Assembly (NCBI RefSeq): GCF_023715895.1
Contig: NZ_JAMBOO010000003.1
Coordinates: 248,001-312,000 of the forward strand
Direction of reading: 5' to 3'
Length of the DNA: 64,000 nt
Origin: Domibacillus indicus
GTDB taxonomy: Bacteria > Bacillota > Bacilli > Bacillales > Domibacillaceae
The notes below the pieces were generated by a model. That model had not been told where the DNA came from and ran no database searches. It worked only from the letters and a program-made list of their open reading frames with translations. The position numbers were made by a program, and so were the translations under genes. Within the stretch, counting starts at the first letter, position 1, and each line of letters starts with the position of its first letter. Below are positions 13,375-23,609 of the stretch, piece by piece.

Positions 13375-16188
13375 TTATTTTTCTCCTGGAAGCCACTTTT
13401 CGATCAATTCCATTGTGCCGGTGATATCGAGCTCTTTCGCTGGAACATCTGGAATCGATTGAAGAAACGCTTTTCCATAGCGGCTTGATAGGATACGACG
13501 ATCAAACAGGACTGCTACTCCCCGGTCTGATTCCGTGCGAATCAGCCTGCCAAATCCCTGTCTGAACCTGATGACAGCCTGCGGAAGCGAGTAGGCAGAA
13601 AATGCATTTTCCCCTTCCCGCTTCAGCTGCTCGTTTTTCGCCTCGACAAAAGGATCATCCGGCGGAGCAAATGGAAGACGCACGATAAACAGAACAGATA
13701 AATCCTCTCCCGGAATATCGATGCCTTCCCACAGAGCGCCGGTTCCAAGTAGAATTGATTTATCATACTGGCGGAAATTTTTAGCCAGACGTGTTACACT
13801 GCCGCCTGTGATACCCTGTGCAAAAATTGCGTATTCAGCCAGCAGCTCTGTTTCCCGAATAAAATCGTGTGTTTTCTTTAAAATATCAAACGAAGTAAAC
13901 AGAACAAGCATGCGTCCGCCTGCTGTTTCTGCGGCCGCAATAATATAATCAGCGACAGCCTGCGCGTATGTGTCCTGATCGGTTTCTTTCACCTCCGGCA
14001 CATCGTTTGGAATGACAATCCGGCAGTGGTTCGCATAATCAAACGGTGAAGGAATCACGTGTTTCCGGTACGAAAAAGCTTCCAGACCCATTTCCCGTGC
14101 AAAGAATTGGAAAGACTGCTCAACTGTCAGCGTAGCGGAAGTAAAAAGGATGTGATGCCGTTCCAATAAATACGACTGAATAAGAGCACCCGGCTGAACG
14201 GGCTGTGTCCGCATGGTCAGCGTATTGGACAGTGAGCGTACATCGCCCTCGATCCACACTACTTCTTCTTCATCAGGACGAAACACGAGTTCAAACAGCT
14301 GTTGATTCCAGTTTCGGCACCGGTCTAAAAACAAAAGGGCATCATCCACATATAGTTCATCCCGGGCGGAAAGCTGCTTGCGAATATCTTCAATTGGAAG
14401 GACTTTCTCTTCTACCACTTCCACTAAACGGGACACCTTATTGTATAAACGTTCAGCGCCATACTCGATTTGCTGCCAGCCGGCCATATTCCGGCTTTTT
14501 TCTGTGATGGCGAGCTGGCGCTTCGCATGGTTTATCCGGGATGTCTGCCGTTCAAAAAAAGCAGAAACAACGCCAAGCCATTCTTCTGCCTCCGTTAAAA
14601 CGGCGGATATAGCAGTCATTATTTTTTCCGACGGCCGCTCTGTAAGACGCTTTGATTCAATTCGATTTAAATGATACAGAAGCCGCCTTTCCTCCGTTGC
14701 ACCGATTTTTCCCATAAAAAACTTTAAGTCTGCTACTGAAAGCTCCCGGCCAAGCCGTTCTCTTGCCGCTCGTTCGAACCGGTGCGCTTCATCGATTAAA
14801 ATAAAGCTTCCCGGCACCAAAATCGGCTTTGCCGCCTTCATATCGGCAATTAAAAAGGAATGGTTTGTAACAATAATATCTGCACTGGCCGCTACTTCCT
14901 TTGCATACCGGGCAAAGTCATGCTTTCTCCATGCCTGCTTTGCTTTATTCATATAATCGTCTGCCTGGCATACTTCTTTCCAAAATAGGGCGCCGCCTGA
15001 AGATAAATTTAATTCATCGCCGTCACCGGTTTCAGTTTCAAGCAGCCAGACAAGCATTTGCATTTTTGTAATAATCCGGTCATAATTCCGCTCTTTTTCA
15101 CGCAGCGACCGAACAAAGCGGGACAGATCCAGATAGTGGCGCTTTCCCTTTAGTACGGCGGCTTTCACATGAAAAGGCAGAAGGATTTCAAGCTTTGCAA
15201 GCTCCCGTTCAAGCAGCTGATGCTGCAGCAGAACCGTATAAGTGGATACAACAACCGGCCGGCCGCTTCGCCGGCTTTCATAAATAGCCGGCAGCAAATA
15301 AGCCAGCGACTTGCCGGTCCCGGTTCCGGCTTCAATGACGGTATGCTCTTTGTTTTGAAAAAAGTGCTGCACCGCCTCCATCATTTCCATCTGGCCGGGA
15401 CGTCTTTGCATGCCGGGAGCACCTGCAAGCAGCTCCCACTTTTCTTCCTCAGTTTGAGGAAACGAGATCGACTCGTCTGCTTTGCGTTTTTCCGGCTGTT
15501 TTTTTGTGCGCAGTGCAAGTCCCCGGTACACAGTCCATTCCTCTGGCAGCATTTCTACACGCTGCTTTTTTTCCGCTGCGATACGCGACAGCAGCAAATG
15601 AATATCACTTTTCAACCCCGTTGACAGCTTCAGCAATTGTTCAATTGTGACGAGCGGAAGCTCTTCCAGACGGTCGACAAGGTAAATAAACAATTCCGCT
15701 GTTGCGCGGGCATCGCTGTCCGCTCGATGCTTCTGCCCGTGGCTCAGACGAAATTGATCGGATAAATCCCCCAGTTTATAGCTGTCCGAGACAGGCAGGA
15801 CAATTTTTGCAAGCTCTACTGTATCAATAAAAGAACCGGTAAAAGGCGGATAACCAGCCGCCTCCAGTTCGCTGTTTAAAAAAGGCAAGTCAAAAAAAAC
15901 ATTATGGGCCACAAAAACCGAATCGGCCAGCCAATCCCGAAAGCGCTCTGCTTCTTCCTGAAAAAAAGGCGCCTGCTGGACCGCTTCATCCTCAATGCCA
16001 GTCAACTCCTGAATAAAAGGAGGAATCGGCATTTCCGGGTTTAAATACGTGCTGAACTGACTTTCAATCCGGCCATTTTCAACTGCCACAAAAGCAGCCT
16101 GCATAATACGGCCGCCGCTTGCGTAAGAATGGCCCGTTGTTTCAAAATCTGCCACGGTAAATCGTATATCATTGATCACGGCAAACAC
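13375..16188 (-). CDS. dinG: DinG-type 3'-5' exonuclease/helicase-like protein
   Basis: This 937-aa protein combines a DEDD exonuclease domain (about residues 1-170: VADFETTGHS, VAHNVFFDLPFL and a final HRADSDARATAELF) with an XPD/DinG-like superfamily 2 helicase domain containing EAGTGTGKSLAYLLP (Walker A), DEAHRFE (Walker B), LFTSATLT and RQGFGRLIRT. The four cysteines of the Fe-S cluster found in E. coli DinG are not visible, as expected for the Firmicute form, which has been reported as a 3'-5' exonuclease. Its operon continues into ypmA. Confidence 0.95.
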   Translation of the reverse strand: MFAVINDIRFTVADFETTGHSYASGGRIMQAAFVAVENGRIESQFSTYLNPEMPIPPFIQELTGIEDEAVQQAPFFQEEAERFRDWLADSVFVAHNVFFDLPFLNSELEAAGYPPFTGSFIDTVELAKIVLPVSDSYKLGDLSDQFRLSHGQKHRADSDARATAELFIYLVDRLEELPLVTIEQLLKLSTGLKSDIHLLLSRIAAEKKQRVEMLPEEWTVYRGLALRTKKQPEKRKADESISFPQTEEEKWELLAGAPGMQRRPGQMEMMEAVQHFFQNKEHTVIEAGTGTGKSLAYLLPAIYESRRSGRPVVVSTYTVLLQHQLLERELAKLEILLPFHVKAAVLKGKRHYLDLSRFVRSLREKERNYDRIITKMQMLVWLLETETGDGDELNLSSGGALFWKEVCQADDYMNKAKQAWRKHDFARYAKEVAASADIIVTNHSFLIADMKAAKPILVPGSFILIDEAHRFERAARERLGRELSVADLKFFMGKIGATEERRLLYHLNRIESKRLTERPSEKIMTAISAVLTEAEEWLGVVSAFFERQTSRINHAKRQLAITEKSRNMAGWQQIEYGAERLYNKVSRLVEVVEEKVLPIEDIRKQLSARDELYVDDALLFLDRCRNWNQQLFELVFRPDEEEVVWIEGDVRSLSNTLTMRTQPVQPGALIQSYLLERHHILFTSATLTVEQSFQFFAREMGLEAFSYRKHVIPSPFDYANHCRIVIPNDVPEVKETDQDTYAQAVADYIIAAAETAGGRMLVLFTSFDILKKTHDFIRETELLAEYAIFAQGITGGSVTRLAKNFRQYDKSILLGTGALWEGIDIPGEDLSVLFIVRLPFAPPDDPFVEAKNEQLKREGENAFSAYSLPQAVIRFRQGFGRLIRTESDRGVAVLFDRRILSSRYGKAFLQSIPDVPAKELDITGTMELIEKWLPGEK

Positions 16189-16331
16189 ACCTTTAAGTAA
16201 ATTCTTTATCAGTTTACCATAAGAAGAGCAAAAGGTGCCTGCTTATCGGCATCAATTCAAACAAAAGCATCCGCCAGGCGGCTTTTCTCCAACACAACGG
16301 AAGCTCACAGGATAAAAGCATCAAATTTGAT

Positions 16332-16361
16332 AAAAAAAAGACCGCTGGATAACCAGTGGTC
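16332..16361 (-). terminator. Terminator after panD
   Basis: On the minus strand GACCACTGG pairs with CCAGCGGTC (one mismatch), loop TTAT, then eight T. It ends the panBCD transcript before dinG. The rest of the 16189-16368 gap holds one short GC-rich inverted repeat without a clear role. Confidence 0.88.
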
Positions 16362-16368
16362 AATATCC

Positions 16369-16752
16369 TTACATAATGGTGGAAGCCGGTTCTTGATGAA
16401 GCATGTCGGCAATCCGGTTGTCAGCGTCCATAATGAGTACTTTTGGTTTATGCTCTTTTACTTTTTCTTCCGCTACTAGCACATAAGAAATAATAATAAC
16501 GGTATCACCGGGCTGAACAAGACGCGCCGCTGCACCGTTTAAACAAACGACGCCGCTGCCGCGCTCACCTGGAATAATATATGTTTCCAGACGTGCACCG
16601 TTATTATTGTTGACAATCTGCACTTTCTCATTCGGCAGCATGCCTGCTGCATCAAGCAGATCCTCATCGATCGTAATACTGCCGACATAGTTTAAATTGG
16701 CCTCGGTCACCGTTGCACGGTGGATTTTTCCGTTCATCATTGTGCGGTACAT
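16369..16752 (-). CDS. panD: Aspartate 1-decarboxylase precursor
   Basis: PanD makes beta-alanine for pantothenate. It is a pyruvoyl enzyme that self-cleaves between Gly24 and Ser25, seen here in [12 protein letters not shown]. Family blocks [40 protein letters not shown] and GDTVIIISY are all present and the 127-aa length is typical. The start lies 16 bases inside the end of panC, with AAAGGAAG upstream, so the two are translationally coupled. Confidence 0.97.
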   Translation of the reverse strand: MYRTMMNGKIHRATVTEANLNYVGSITIDEDLLDAAGMLPNEKVQIVNNNNGARLETYIIPGERGSGVVCLNGAAARLVQPGDTVIIISYVLVAEEKVKEHKPKVLIMDADNRIADMLHQEPASTIM

Positions 16753-17609
16753 GGCGCACTTCCTTTCACTGGTAAAATCACATTATCAATTAAACGCGCC
16801 TGCTTGTACTGCACAGCTGCGGCTGCAATGATTGTTTTGTTGACCTTCTCAATCGGCTCAAGGGCAGGATAAGATAAAATCTCAAGGTAGTCGATCACTG
16901 CTCCTGCCTCTTCTTCCAATACGTAACGCGCTTTTTGCTTTAAGGAAGCGACATCGGTTTCTCCTGCTTCAACGGACTGCTTGATCAGCCCAAGCGCTTT
17001 ATAGATGGCTGGCGCTTTTTCCCGTTCTTCCGGAAGCAGATATACATTCCGTGAACTTTTTGCGAGGCCGTCCGGCTCTCTCACAGTATCCACACCAATA
17101 ATTTCGATTGGTACGTTCAGCGCATCCACTAAGCCATGAATCACAGCAAGCTGCTGGGCATCTTTTTTCCCAAAATAAGCACGGTCTGCTTCGGTTAAAT
17201 GAAACAGCTTCATGACTACCGTTGCCACTCCGTCAAAATGGCCTTCTCGTGAAAGACCGCACAGCGCATTCGTCCGTTTATGAACGGTCAGCGTCACCGC
17301 TGGCTCTTCCGGATACATTTCTTCTACTGACGGCAGAAACAAAAGGTCCACGCCCACTTCCCCTGCAAGCCGCGTGTCTCGTTCTTCATCACGGGGATAC
17401 CGCTCAAAATCTTCATTTGGCCCAAATTGAAGCGGGTTGACAAAAATAGACATCACCACAACCTCATTTTGGCTGCGTGCCTGTCGGGCAAGCGTCAGGT
17501 GGCCTTCATGCAAAAAACCCATCGTAGGCACAAAACCAATGGACTTTCCGGCCGATTGAGCCTCCCGTATTTCCTTCTTCAAACCGGAGATCGTACGAAC
17601 AATTTTCAT
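16737..17609 (-). CDS. panC: Pantothenate synthetase
   Basis: PanC joins pantoate and beta-alanine using ATP. The 290-aa protein shows the nucleotidyltransferase HxGH signature ([13 protein letters not shown]), [27 protein letters not shown]-like [13 protein letters not shown], and the KMSKS-equivalent AKSSRNVYL. Its ATG overlaps the panB stop by 4 bases and has GGAGG upstream. It is the middle gene of panB-panC-panD. Confidence 0.97.
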   Translation of the reverse strand: MKIVRTISGLKKEIREAQSAGKSIGFVPTMGFLHEGHLTLARQARSQNEVVVMSIFVNPLQFGPNEDFERYPRDEERDTRLAGEVGVDLLFLPSVEEMYPEEPAVTLTVHKRTNALCGLSREGHFDGVATVVMKLFHLTEADRAYFGKKDAQQLAVIHGLVDALNVPIEIIGVDTVREPDGLAKSSRNVYLLPEEREKAPAIYKALGLIKQSVEAGETDVASLKQKARYVLEEEAGAVIDYLEILSYPALEPIEKVNKTIIAAAAVQYKQARLIDNVILPVKGSAPCTAQ

Positions 17610-18445
17610 GAATGGACGCCTCCGTACAAACGATCCAGCTCTTCTTCCTTCATCGTAAAGGTATGCTCTTTGGCTGGAAATGCGCCTGCTTTCACATCTG
17701 CTACGTAAGAAGAAACAGCTTGTATGCCGGCTTGGTCAAAATCCGCATAACTTTTCACAAACTTAGCTGTCCGGTCTACTCCATAACGTGTGATGTCATG
17801 ATACACAAGCACTTGCCCGTCTGTTTCCACACCCGCCCCAATGCCAATAACCGGAATGTGAAGCGCTTGTGCAACCGACTGCGCTACTTGATGCGGTACA
17901 CATTCAAGCACCAGCATGAACGCTCCGGCCTGCTCCATCGCTTTTGCATCGGCTAACAGCTGCTGCGCGGCTTCAGCTGTTTTCCCCTGTACCTTATAGC
18001 CGCCGAGCACACCGACGGACTGCGGCGTAAGCCCCAGATGTGCGCATACCGGCACCCCGGCTGCCGTTAATTCACGGACGCGATCCACAACTTCGCCGGC
18101 ACCTTCAAGTTTAACGGCGTCGGCACCTCCGTCCTGCATGATGGCACGGGCTGTATTTAACGTTTGTTCTTTGTTTACGTGGTAAGTCATAAACGGCATA
18201 TCTGTTACGACAAATGTATTGCGGGCGCCCCGCTTAACAGCTTTTGTATGATGAATCATGTCTTCAATTGTCACGTAAACCGTAGATTCATACCCAAGCA
18301 CGGTCATGCCGAGAGAATCACCTACTAAAATAATGTCTGAACCGCCTGCTTCCGCCTGCTTGGCTGACGGGTAGTCATACGCTGTAATCATCGCGATTTT
18401 TTCCTGACCGGCTTTCATCTTAATAAAATCTGCTGTTCGCTTCAC
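17606..18445 (-). CDS. panB: Ketopantoate hydroxymethyltransferase
   Basis: PanB adds a hydroxymethyl group from methylene-THF to ketoisovalerate, the first step of pantothenate synthesis. The 279-aa protein has [23 protein letters not shown], the metal-binding DMPFMTYHV and [15 protein letters not shown]. The ATG at 18445 has AAAAGGAGG 7 bases upstream. Expression is probably governed by the structured leader upstream. Confidence 0.97.
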   Translation of the reverse strand: MKRTADFIKMKAGQEKIAMITAYDYPSAKQAEAGGSDIILVGDSLGMTVLGYESTVYVTIEDMIHHTKAVKRGARNTFVVTDMPFMTYHVNKEQTLNTARAIMQDGGADAVKLEGAGEVVDRVRELTAAGVPVCAHLGLTPQSVGVLGGYKVQGKTAEAAQQLLADAKAMEQAGAFMLVLECVPHQVAQSVAQALHIPVIGIGAGVETDGQVLVYHDITRYGVDRTAKFVKSYADFDQAGIQAVSSYVADVKAGAFPAKEHTFTMKEEELDRLYGGVHS

Positions 18446-18482
18446 GCTGTTTCCTCCTTTTGATCAGAGGAGACGAAACAAT

Positions 18483-18521
18483 AAAAAAGGGTCCTTTTGC
18501 TGGAAAGAAGCAGAAGGACCC
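18483..18521 (-). terminator. Terminator hairpin in the panB leader
   Basis: On the minus strand GGGTCCTT pairs with AAGGACCC (18514-18521 with 18489-18496), extended by CTGC/GCAG pairs, and is followed by six T. It lies 38 bases before panB and downstream of the leader promoter, so it can act as an attenuator as well as ending read-through from birA. Confidence 0.85.
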
Positions 18522-18651
18522 CGCTGTAAACGGAATAATGTTTCGACCCTCTGTCCCTGTCCATTCGGATCAAGGCAGTGTTTGTCTTGTTATAAAATAT
18601 GTTTCACTTTCGGAACGCGGTGCAGTTCAATCACATGATACCACCCTTGTT
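18483..18651 (-). ncRNA. Candidate pan-motif leader RNA upstream of panBCD
   Basis: A transcript from the predicted promoter would carry about 200 untranslated bases before panB and end in a terminator hairpin. Within it, 18552-18577 folds (RNA sense) as UGCCUUGAUCC-gaau-GGACAGGGACA, a stem interrupted by two single bulged adenosines, one on each strand. The pan motif, a published conserved RNA found upstream of pantothenate genes in Bacillus, is described as hairpins with bulged adenosines, often in tandem. A second imperfect hairpin lies closer to the 5' end (about 18617-18649). The identification rests on position plus this shape. I could not align to the family model. Confidence 0.6.
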
Positions 18652-18658
18652 CACGATT

Positions 18659-18687
18659 ATTATAGCAGGCATCCCCTCATTTGACTA
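18659..18687 (-). promoter_or_regulatory. sigma-A promoter of the panBCD leader
   Basis: On the minus strand TAGTCA (18682-18687, four of six) is followed after 17 bases by a perfect TATAAT (18659-18664). It overlaps the birA stop codon and would start transcription near 18651, about 200 bases upstream of panB. Confidence 0.65.
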
Positions 18688-19659
18688 CCGTTCAATTTCA
18701 ATGTCCGCTGAGTAGATCGAGTGAATGATGCCTTCTTCATCCTGCAGCTTTAATACGCCTTCTTCTGTAATCCCAATTGCCTTCCCTCGAATCGAGCCGT
18801 TCACGGTTCGGGCCGTAATATGACGGCCAATCGAAACGGCAAAGGATTCCCATTTTTCTTTGATCGAGGCAAACCCGTTTTCCACATACTCTTTATAGTA
18901 GGTTTCCATATTTTTAAGGATAGCCTGTACAAGCTTAGCGCGGGAGATGGTTTCTCCTTTTTCAATGGCGAGTGAAGTAGCAATGTCTTCAAGCTCAGCC
19001 GGAAATGCCTGCTGGTTTACATTCATGCCAATCCCAATAATAATGGAACGGATACGGTCAGCATCCGCTTGAAGTTCTGTTAAAATACCGGTTATTTTTT
19101 TTCCGTTCATCAAAAGGTCATTGGGCCACTTGATTTCCGGCGTCAGCCCGGTTACATCTTGAATAGCTTCTGCAACGGCCACAGCCGCAATCAACGTAAA
19201 CTGCGGCGCTTTCACAGGCGGAAGGTTTGGCTTTAAAATAAGACTCATCCAAATCCCTGTACCCTTAGGAGAATGCCATGCTCTGGTCATGCGGCCGCGC
19301 CCTGCTGTTTGCTCTTCCGCAATGACCAGCGTTCCTTCCTCTGATTCTTCCGCGATTTTATGTGCTTCTTTCTGCGTAGATTCTACTGTTTCTTTAAAAA
19401 TAATTTGTTTACCGAGCTGGTCCGTTTGAAGACCGATTAACAATTCATTTTCACTTACTTTATCAGGCTTCCCTGTAATACGGTAGCCTTTGTTTCGTAC
19501 TGCTTCAAGCTCAAAGCCTTCCTGCCGCAGTGATTCAATATGCTTCCAGACAGCGGTTCGCGAACAGCCAATGTAGTCAGCCAATGCCTGGCCGGATACA
19601 AACTCACCATCTGCTTTTGAAAACACCTCGAGCAGCTTATGCTTTACAGAAGATTGCAT
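18685..19659 (-). CDS. birA: Bifunctional biotin-protein ligase/biotin operon repressor
   Basis: BirA attaches biotin to carboxyl carriers and, as biotinyl-AMP complex, represses biotin genes. The 324-aa protein has an N-terminal winged helix (VSGQALADYIGCSRTAVWKHI) and a ligase domain with GRGRMTRAW (biotinyl-AMP loop), KWPNDLLMNGKKITGIL and GIGMNVNQ, plus a small C-terminal SH3-like domain. The ATG at 19659 follows AAAGGTGG by 8 bases; a GTG 12 bases earlier lies inside that ribosome site and is rejected. It overlaps the end of cca by 16 bases. Confidence 0.96.
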   Translation of the reverse strand: MQSSVKHKLLEVFSKADGEFVSGQALADYIGCSRTAVWKHIESLRQEGFELEAVRNKGYRITGKPDKVSENELLIGLQTDQLGKQIIFKETVESTQKEAHKIAEESEEGTLVIAEEQTAGRGRMTRAWHSPKGTGIWMSLILKPNLPPVKAPQFTLIAAVAVAEAIQDVTGLTPEIKWPNDLLMNGKKITGILTELQADADRIRSIIIGIGMNVNQQAFPAELEDIATSLAIEKGETISRAKLVQAILKNMETYYKEYVENGFASIKEKWESFAVSIGRHITARTVNGSIRGKAIGITEEGVLKLQDEEGIIHSIYSADIEIER

Positions 19660-20840
19660 GCATGCAGCCACCTTTCAATTTCCGTTCGCTCGTTTGGAAC
19701 GTCGCGTGCAATGACAGCCCGCTCCGTTCGTTCAAGCACTTCTTTTATCCATGGACCTCTTGGCTTGGACGCCCATTGGATCAAATCATTTCCTGTAATG
19801 ACGAGATCGTGACGGCTTTTTATCGGAAGCGATTCGAAACGGCTGGCTGCACTTCCGGCATCCAGCTCTTTTCCTCCGGTCAGTGCGTACCCTACAGCCG
19901 CGGCGTCAACAGATGACTGGAGTCCGCCTTGAAAAAGCTGCCAATCGGTAACGCCTTTCGCTAAAAACTGAATTAACGTTCGAACACTTCGGCTGATGCT
20001 TTTAATTCTTTTTTGCGGAAGCCGCCATTGTGTTAAAAATGGGACCGGATCTTCCTCTGCACACAAGTAAGCTGCCGCTGTCCAAACCTGATCTGCTGTC
20101 AGCCCTTCAATCGGAAGGCCTGCCAATCGGGTAAGCGCGGGCTTTTGTCCATCCAGCCCCGGCAGAAATTGATAAAGTCCTGTTTCAATTAATACAGCCA
20201 CCGCCTGGCGCTTATCGCACCCGCTAAACAGTTTATCCATTTCGTTCAGCTTCCGCTCAACGGCGATGTGACCGAGCAGCGGCGCATGCTCGGTCATCGC
20301 TTCCTTCGTATCGTTATCCAAATAAAAAGACAACTGGCTAACGAACCGGGCAGCACGCATCATTCGGAGGGCATCCTCTGAAAAACGTTCGCCTGCACGG
20401 CCTACAGTCCGGATTTTTCTCGTTTGGATATCTTCTTTCCCGCCAAAGGGGTCAATCCATTCGCCATTTTTATTCATCGCCATTGCATTCATCGTAAAAT
20501 CGCGGCGTTTTAAATCCTCATACAGGGAACGGACAAACCGAACCTCGTCCGGCCGCCTGAAATCGGTATAGTCGGATTCAGTCCGAAATGTGGTCACTTC
20601 GAATCCAATACCATCATGCAAAACGAGAATGGTCCCATGATCAATACCGACATCGACCGTTTTCCTAAACACTGCTTTTACTTCAGTCGGCACTGCTGAT
20701 GTGGCAATATCTACATCATGAACAGGACGGCCCAGAAAAAGGTCCCGGACCGCTCCGCCGACAAAAAATGCTTCGAAGCCCGCTTCTTCCAGGCGTGCAA
20801 TAACCGGCAGCGCCTGGCGAAAAAAAGGATGGTCAATCAT
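19644..20840 (-). CDS. cca: CCA-adding tRNA nucleotidyltransferase
   Basis: This class II nucleotidyltransferase adds or repairs the CCA end of tRNAs. The 398-aa protein has [22 protein letters not shown] (Gly-rich head and catalytic DxD), [11 protein letters not shown], the nucleotide-selecting [12 protein letters not shown] and a helical neck. The start at 20840 lies inside the end of bshA with GGAGG upstream. A longer frame to 20879 would overlap bshA by 47 bases and is not needed. The cca-birA pair is conserved in Bacillus. Confidence 0.95.
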   Translation of the reverse strand: MIDHPFFRQALPVIARLEEAGFEAFFVGGAVRDLFLGRPVHDVDIATSAVPTEVKAVFRKTVDVGIDHGTILVLHDGIGFEVTTFRTESDYTDFRRPDEVRFVRSLYEDLKRRDFTMNAMAMNKNGEWIDPFGGKEDIQTRKIRTVGRAGERFSEDALRMMRAARFVSQLSFYLDNDTKEAMTEHAPLLGHIAVERKLNEMDKLFSGCDKRQAVAVLIETGLYQFLPGLDGQKPALTRLAGLPIEGLTADQVWTAAAYLCAEEDPVPFLTQWRLPQKRIKSISRSVRTLIQFLAKGVTDWQLFQGGLQSSVDAAAVGYALTGGKELDAGSAASRFESLPIKSRHDLVITGNDLIQWASKPRGPWIKEVLERTERAVIARDVPNERTEIERWLHACNLL

Positions 20841-21975
20841 AAATGGCTTCCTCCAGCAAGCTGTAATAAATACGTTCATATTGCTTTACAATATCAGATG
20901 AATGAAACTGCTCCTGAACGGTTTTTATTGACCGCTGCTTCATCCGTTCATATAAGGCTTCATTTGTCAGCAATTCGATCGCTGCCCCGCTGATCGCTTC
21001 GATGTCACCAATGGGGCGGACAAAGCCGTTTTCACCGTCCTCAATCACTTCCGGAATGCCGCCTGCATCCGTTCCAATACACGGCACGCCGCATGCCATT
21101 GCCTCAAGAGCGACGAGTCCAAAGCTTTCTTTCTCTGACAGAAGAAGCTTCACATCACTGATCGTGTATAATTCCGCTAAATTGTTTTGCTTTCCAAGAT
21201 AAAGCACTTGTCCTTCAAGTCCAAGTGATTCGGCCAGCCGGCAGACAACCGTCATCTCCGGCCCATCTCCAACAAGGAGAAGCTTTGCGGGCATTTGCTC
21301 AGCAATGTTGGCAAATACTTTTATTACATCTGTGACTCGTTTGACGGCGCGGAAATTCGATACGTGAATGACCACTTTTTCATCGTCTCTAATGCCAAAC
21401 TCTTTTCTTAAATGGCGGGCCCTTTCAACAGGATGGTATACCCGCTCATCAATAAAGTTGTAGACGGTTTCAATGTGTTTATCCGGATGGATCATCTCTT
21501 TTGTCTGCTTCGCAAGCGAGTGAGAAACAGCTGTGACCGCATCCGATTGTTCAATACCGAATTTAATGGCTGGTGCCAGTGCCGAATCTGTGCCAAGCAC
21601 CGTAATATCTGTTCCATGCAGCGTGGTCACGATTTTTACGTTCGACTTGGCCATCTGCTTGCCCAGAATAGCGCAAACTGCGTGCGGGATTGCATAATGA
21701 ACGTGTAAAATATCAAGCTTTTCACGCTCAATCACCTCAGCCATTTTGCTTGCGAGGGCAATATCATAAGGCGGGTACTGAAAAACCGAATATTGATTGA
21801 CTTCCACTTGATGAAAAAAGATATTCGGGTATACCCGATTAAGCCGAAACGGAACAGCCGATGTAATAAAATGAATGGTATGCCCCTGCTCAGCCAGAAG
21901 CTTGCCAAGCTCCGTTGCCACGACGCCTGACCCGCCCACAGATGGATAGCATGTAATACCAATGTTTAATCCCAT
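20833..21975 (-). CDS. bshA: N-acetyl-glucosaminyl L-malate synthase BshA
   Basis: BshA is a GT4 glycosyltransferase that joins UDP-GlcNAc to L-malate, the first step of bacillithiol synthesis. The 380-aa protein matches the family throughout: [55 protein letters not shown] and the E-x7-E sugar-nucleotide site in [19 protein letters not shown]. The ATG at 21975 follows CAGGAGA. In B. subtilis bshB1 separates it from mgsA; here mgsA is only 16 bases upstream, so bshB1 is missing from the locus. Confidence 0.96.
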   Translation of the reverse strand: MGLNIGITCYPSVGGSGVVATELGKLLAEQGHTIHFITSAVPFRLNRVYPNIFFHQVEVNQYSVFQYPPYDIALASKMAEVIEREKLDILHVHYAIPHAVCAILGKQMAKSNVKIVTTLHGTDITVLGTDSALAPAIKFGIEQSDAVTAVSHSLAKQTKEMIHPDKHIETVYNFIDERVYHPVERARHLRKEFGIRDDEKVVIHVSNFRAVKRVTDVIKVFANIAEQMPAKLLLVGDGPEMTVVCRLAESLGLEGQVLYLGKQNNLAELYTISDVKLLLSEKESFGLVALEAMACGVPCIGTDAGGIPEVIEDGENGFVRPIGDIEAISGAAIELLTNEALYERMKQRSIKTVQEQFHSSDIVKQYERIYYSLLEEAIYD

Positions 21976-21991
21976 ATTTTTCTCCTGCCGA

Positions 21992-22369
21992 TCATTCACT
22001 CTGTTCTTCAATAATACCATCAATCAATACGCGTGCTGTTCCAAGGTTTGTTGCAAGCGGAACAGAATATACATCACAAAGACGGACAAGCGCGGTCACG
22101 TCCGGCTCATGCGGCTGCGCCGTAAGTGGATCCCGGAAGAAAAAAACAAAATCCATTTCCCCTCGTGCGATACGGGCGCCGATTTCCTGGTCTCCTCCAA
22201 GCGGCCCGGATTGAAACCGGTGCACATCAAGTCCTGTTTTTTCCATTACCCGCGTGCCGGTAGTGCCCGTTGCAAAAAGCGTGTGGGCACCAAACACATC
22301 TTTATGAAGGTCTACAAATTCGATCAAGTCGTCTTTTTTCTTATCATGTGCAATCAGTGCAATATTCAT
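21992..22369 (-). CDS. mgsA: Methylglyoxal synthase
   Basis: MgsA turns dihydroxyacetone phosphate into methylglyoxal as a glycolysis bypass. The 125-aa protein has [23 protein letters not shown] (phosphate site), [14 protein letters not shown] with the catalytic Asp, and [15 protein letters not shown]. It is a little shorter at the C-terminus than the 137-aa B. subtilis protein. It lies between dapB and bshA in one run of closely spaced genes. Confidence 0.96.
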   Translation of the reverse strand: MNIALIAHDKKKDDLIEFVDLHKDVFGAHTLFATGTTGTRVMEKTGLDVHRFQSGPLGGDQEIGARIARGEMDFVFFFRDPLTAQPHEPDVTALVRLCDVYSVPLATNLGTARVLIDGIIEEQSE

Positions 22370-22381
22370 TAGAATCCCCCA

Positions 22382-23179
22382 TTAATCCAAGATATTTTCG
22401 AGACCATACACCAATGTTTTTGTTTTCATGACCGTTTCCACACATACTTTCACACCAGACATAAAGGATGCCCGGTTGTAAGAGTCATGACGGATTGTTA
22501 AGGACTCGCCGTCCGCACCAAACAGCACCTGCTGATGTGCAATTAAGCCCGGCAGGCGGACACTATGAATATGCATGCCGTCCATTTCGGCACCGCGTGC
22601 GCCTGGAATCGTTTCTTTTTCTTCTGGATGCCCCTGGCGTTTCGGTTCACGCACTTCGCTGATCATGTGCGCTGTTTTCACGGCTGTGCCAGACGGTGCA
22701 TCAAGCTTTTTATCGTGGTGAAGCTCGATGATTTCTACGTCGCTAAAGTACTTCGCTGCCATCTGGGAAAACTTCATCATCAGAACGGCGCCAATGGCAA
22801 AGTTAGGGGCAATAATGCATCCAAGCTCTTTTGAGGCAGAAAGCTCTTTTAGTTCCTCCAGCTGTTCATCGGTAAAGCCCGTTGTCCCTACCACTGGACG
22901 AATACCGTGCTCAAGTGCTGTTTTTGTATGTACATAGCCGAATTCAGGTGTTGTTAAATCAATCAATACATCGGCTTGATGCTCTGAGAAGCAGTCCTTT
23001 GCGTCTGTATAAATCGGTGCTTTCGAGCCAGAAAACCCGATATCCTCCAGTGTTTCCCCGGCATGTTTTCGGTCCAGGGCTGCCACCAATTCAAATTCTG
23101 GTGTATTCATCACCATTTTAACTGCTTCCATTCCCATGCGGCCGCGCGGGCCCGCGATAATAACACGAATACTGCTCAT
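22382..23179 (-). CDS. dapB: 4-hydroxy-tetrahydrodipicolinate reductase
   Basis: DapB is a lysine/diaminopimelate pathway reductase, supplying cell-wall crosslinks and, through its product, spore dipicolinate. The 265-aa protein has a Rossmann motif ([13 protein letters not shown]), [20 protein letters not shown], and the catalytic/substrate segment [15 protein letters not shown]. The ATG at 23179 follows GAGGATAAG. It abuts ypjD with two bases between. Confidence 0.97.
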   Translation of the reverse strand: MSSIRVIIAGPRGRMGMEAVKMVMNTPEFELVAALDRKHAGETLEDIGFSGSKAPIYTDAKDCFSEHQADVLIDLTTPEFGYVHTKTALEHGIRPVVGTTGFTDEQLEELKELSASKELGCIIAPNFAIGAVLMMKFSQMAAKYFSDVEIIELHHDKKLDAPSGTAVKTAHMISEVREPKRQGHPEEKETIPGARGAEMDGMHIHSVRLPGLIAHQQVLFGADGESLTIRHDSYNRASFMSGVKVCVETVMKTKTLVYGLENILD

Positions 23180-23181
23180 TT

Positions 23182-23514
23182 TTACTTATCCTCCTCAATT
23201 TTGGTCCAGCGGTCTTTGTCTCTTGTCTGGAATTTGTGCATGACCCGGTCGTGTGCCGTCTGCAAATCAATCTCGAGCGAATTTGCCAGGCAAATGGCTA
23301 CAAACAAAACATCCCCGAGTTCTTCCTCGATCGTTTTCTCTTCTTCGGATGTTTTCTTTGGCTTCTCTCCGTAGTAATGGTTGACTTCACGGGCCAGTTC
23401 GCCCATTTCTTCTGTCAGGCGGGCCATCATCGCAAGCGGACTGAAGTAGCCCTCTTTAAACTGGCCGATATAGTCGTCTACTTCTTTTTGCATATCACGC
23501 ATCGATTTATCCAT
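23182..23514 (-). CDS. ypjD: MazG-like nucleotide pyrophosphohydrolase YpjD
   Basis: This 110-aa all-alpha NTP-PPase of the MazG superfamily has the signature [18 protein letters not shown] followed by [16 protein letters not shown] (the E-x2-E...E-x2-D metal-binding helices). It probably hydrolyses a non-canonical nucleotide, but the substrate is unknown. The ATG at 23514 is preferred over tandem GTG codons 12 and 9 bases earlier, which form part of the GTGGTG ribosome site. It neighbours dapB as in B. subtilis. Confidence 0.93.
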   Translation of the reverse strand: MDKSMRDMQKEVDDYIGQFKEGYFSPLAMMARLTEEMGELAREVNHYYGEKPKKTSEEEKTIEEELGDVLFVAICLANSLEIDLQTAHDRVMHKFQTRDKDRWTKIEEDK

Positions 23515-23609
23515 TTTTTTCACCACTTTCTTTCTTTTATATGTTACATATTATATAGAGGAGGTGCAATTTTTTCTTATTATTCATCACAATAAAAAGG
23601 AGAACGTAT

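Noticed and set aside
16240-16300. GC-rich inverted repeat (AAAAGCATCCGCCAGGCGGCTTTT) as a terminator
   Set aside because: The only T-tract is on the plus strand, where there is no gene, and the panD terminator is already explained by 16332-16361.
18446-18684. T-box riboswitch in the panB leader (AAGGGTGGTATCATG resembles a T-box core)
   Set aside because: The conserved AGGGTGGNACCGCG run is not complete, it lies at the 5' end of the leader rather than just before the terminator, and no specifier stem is seen. Pantothenate genes and bulged-A hairpin fit the pan motif better.
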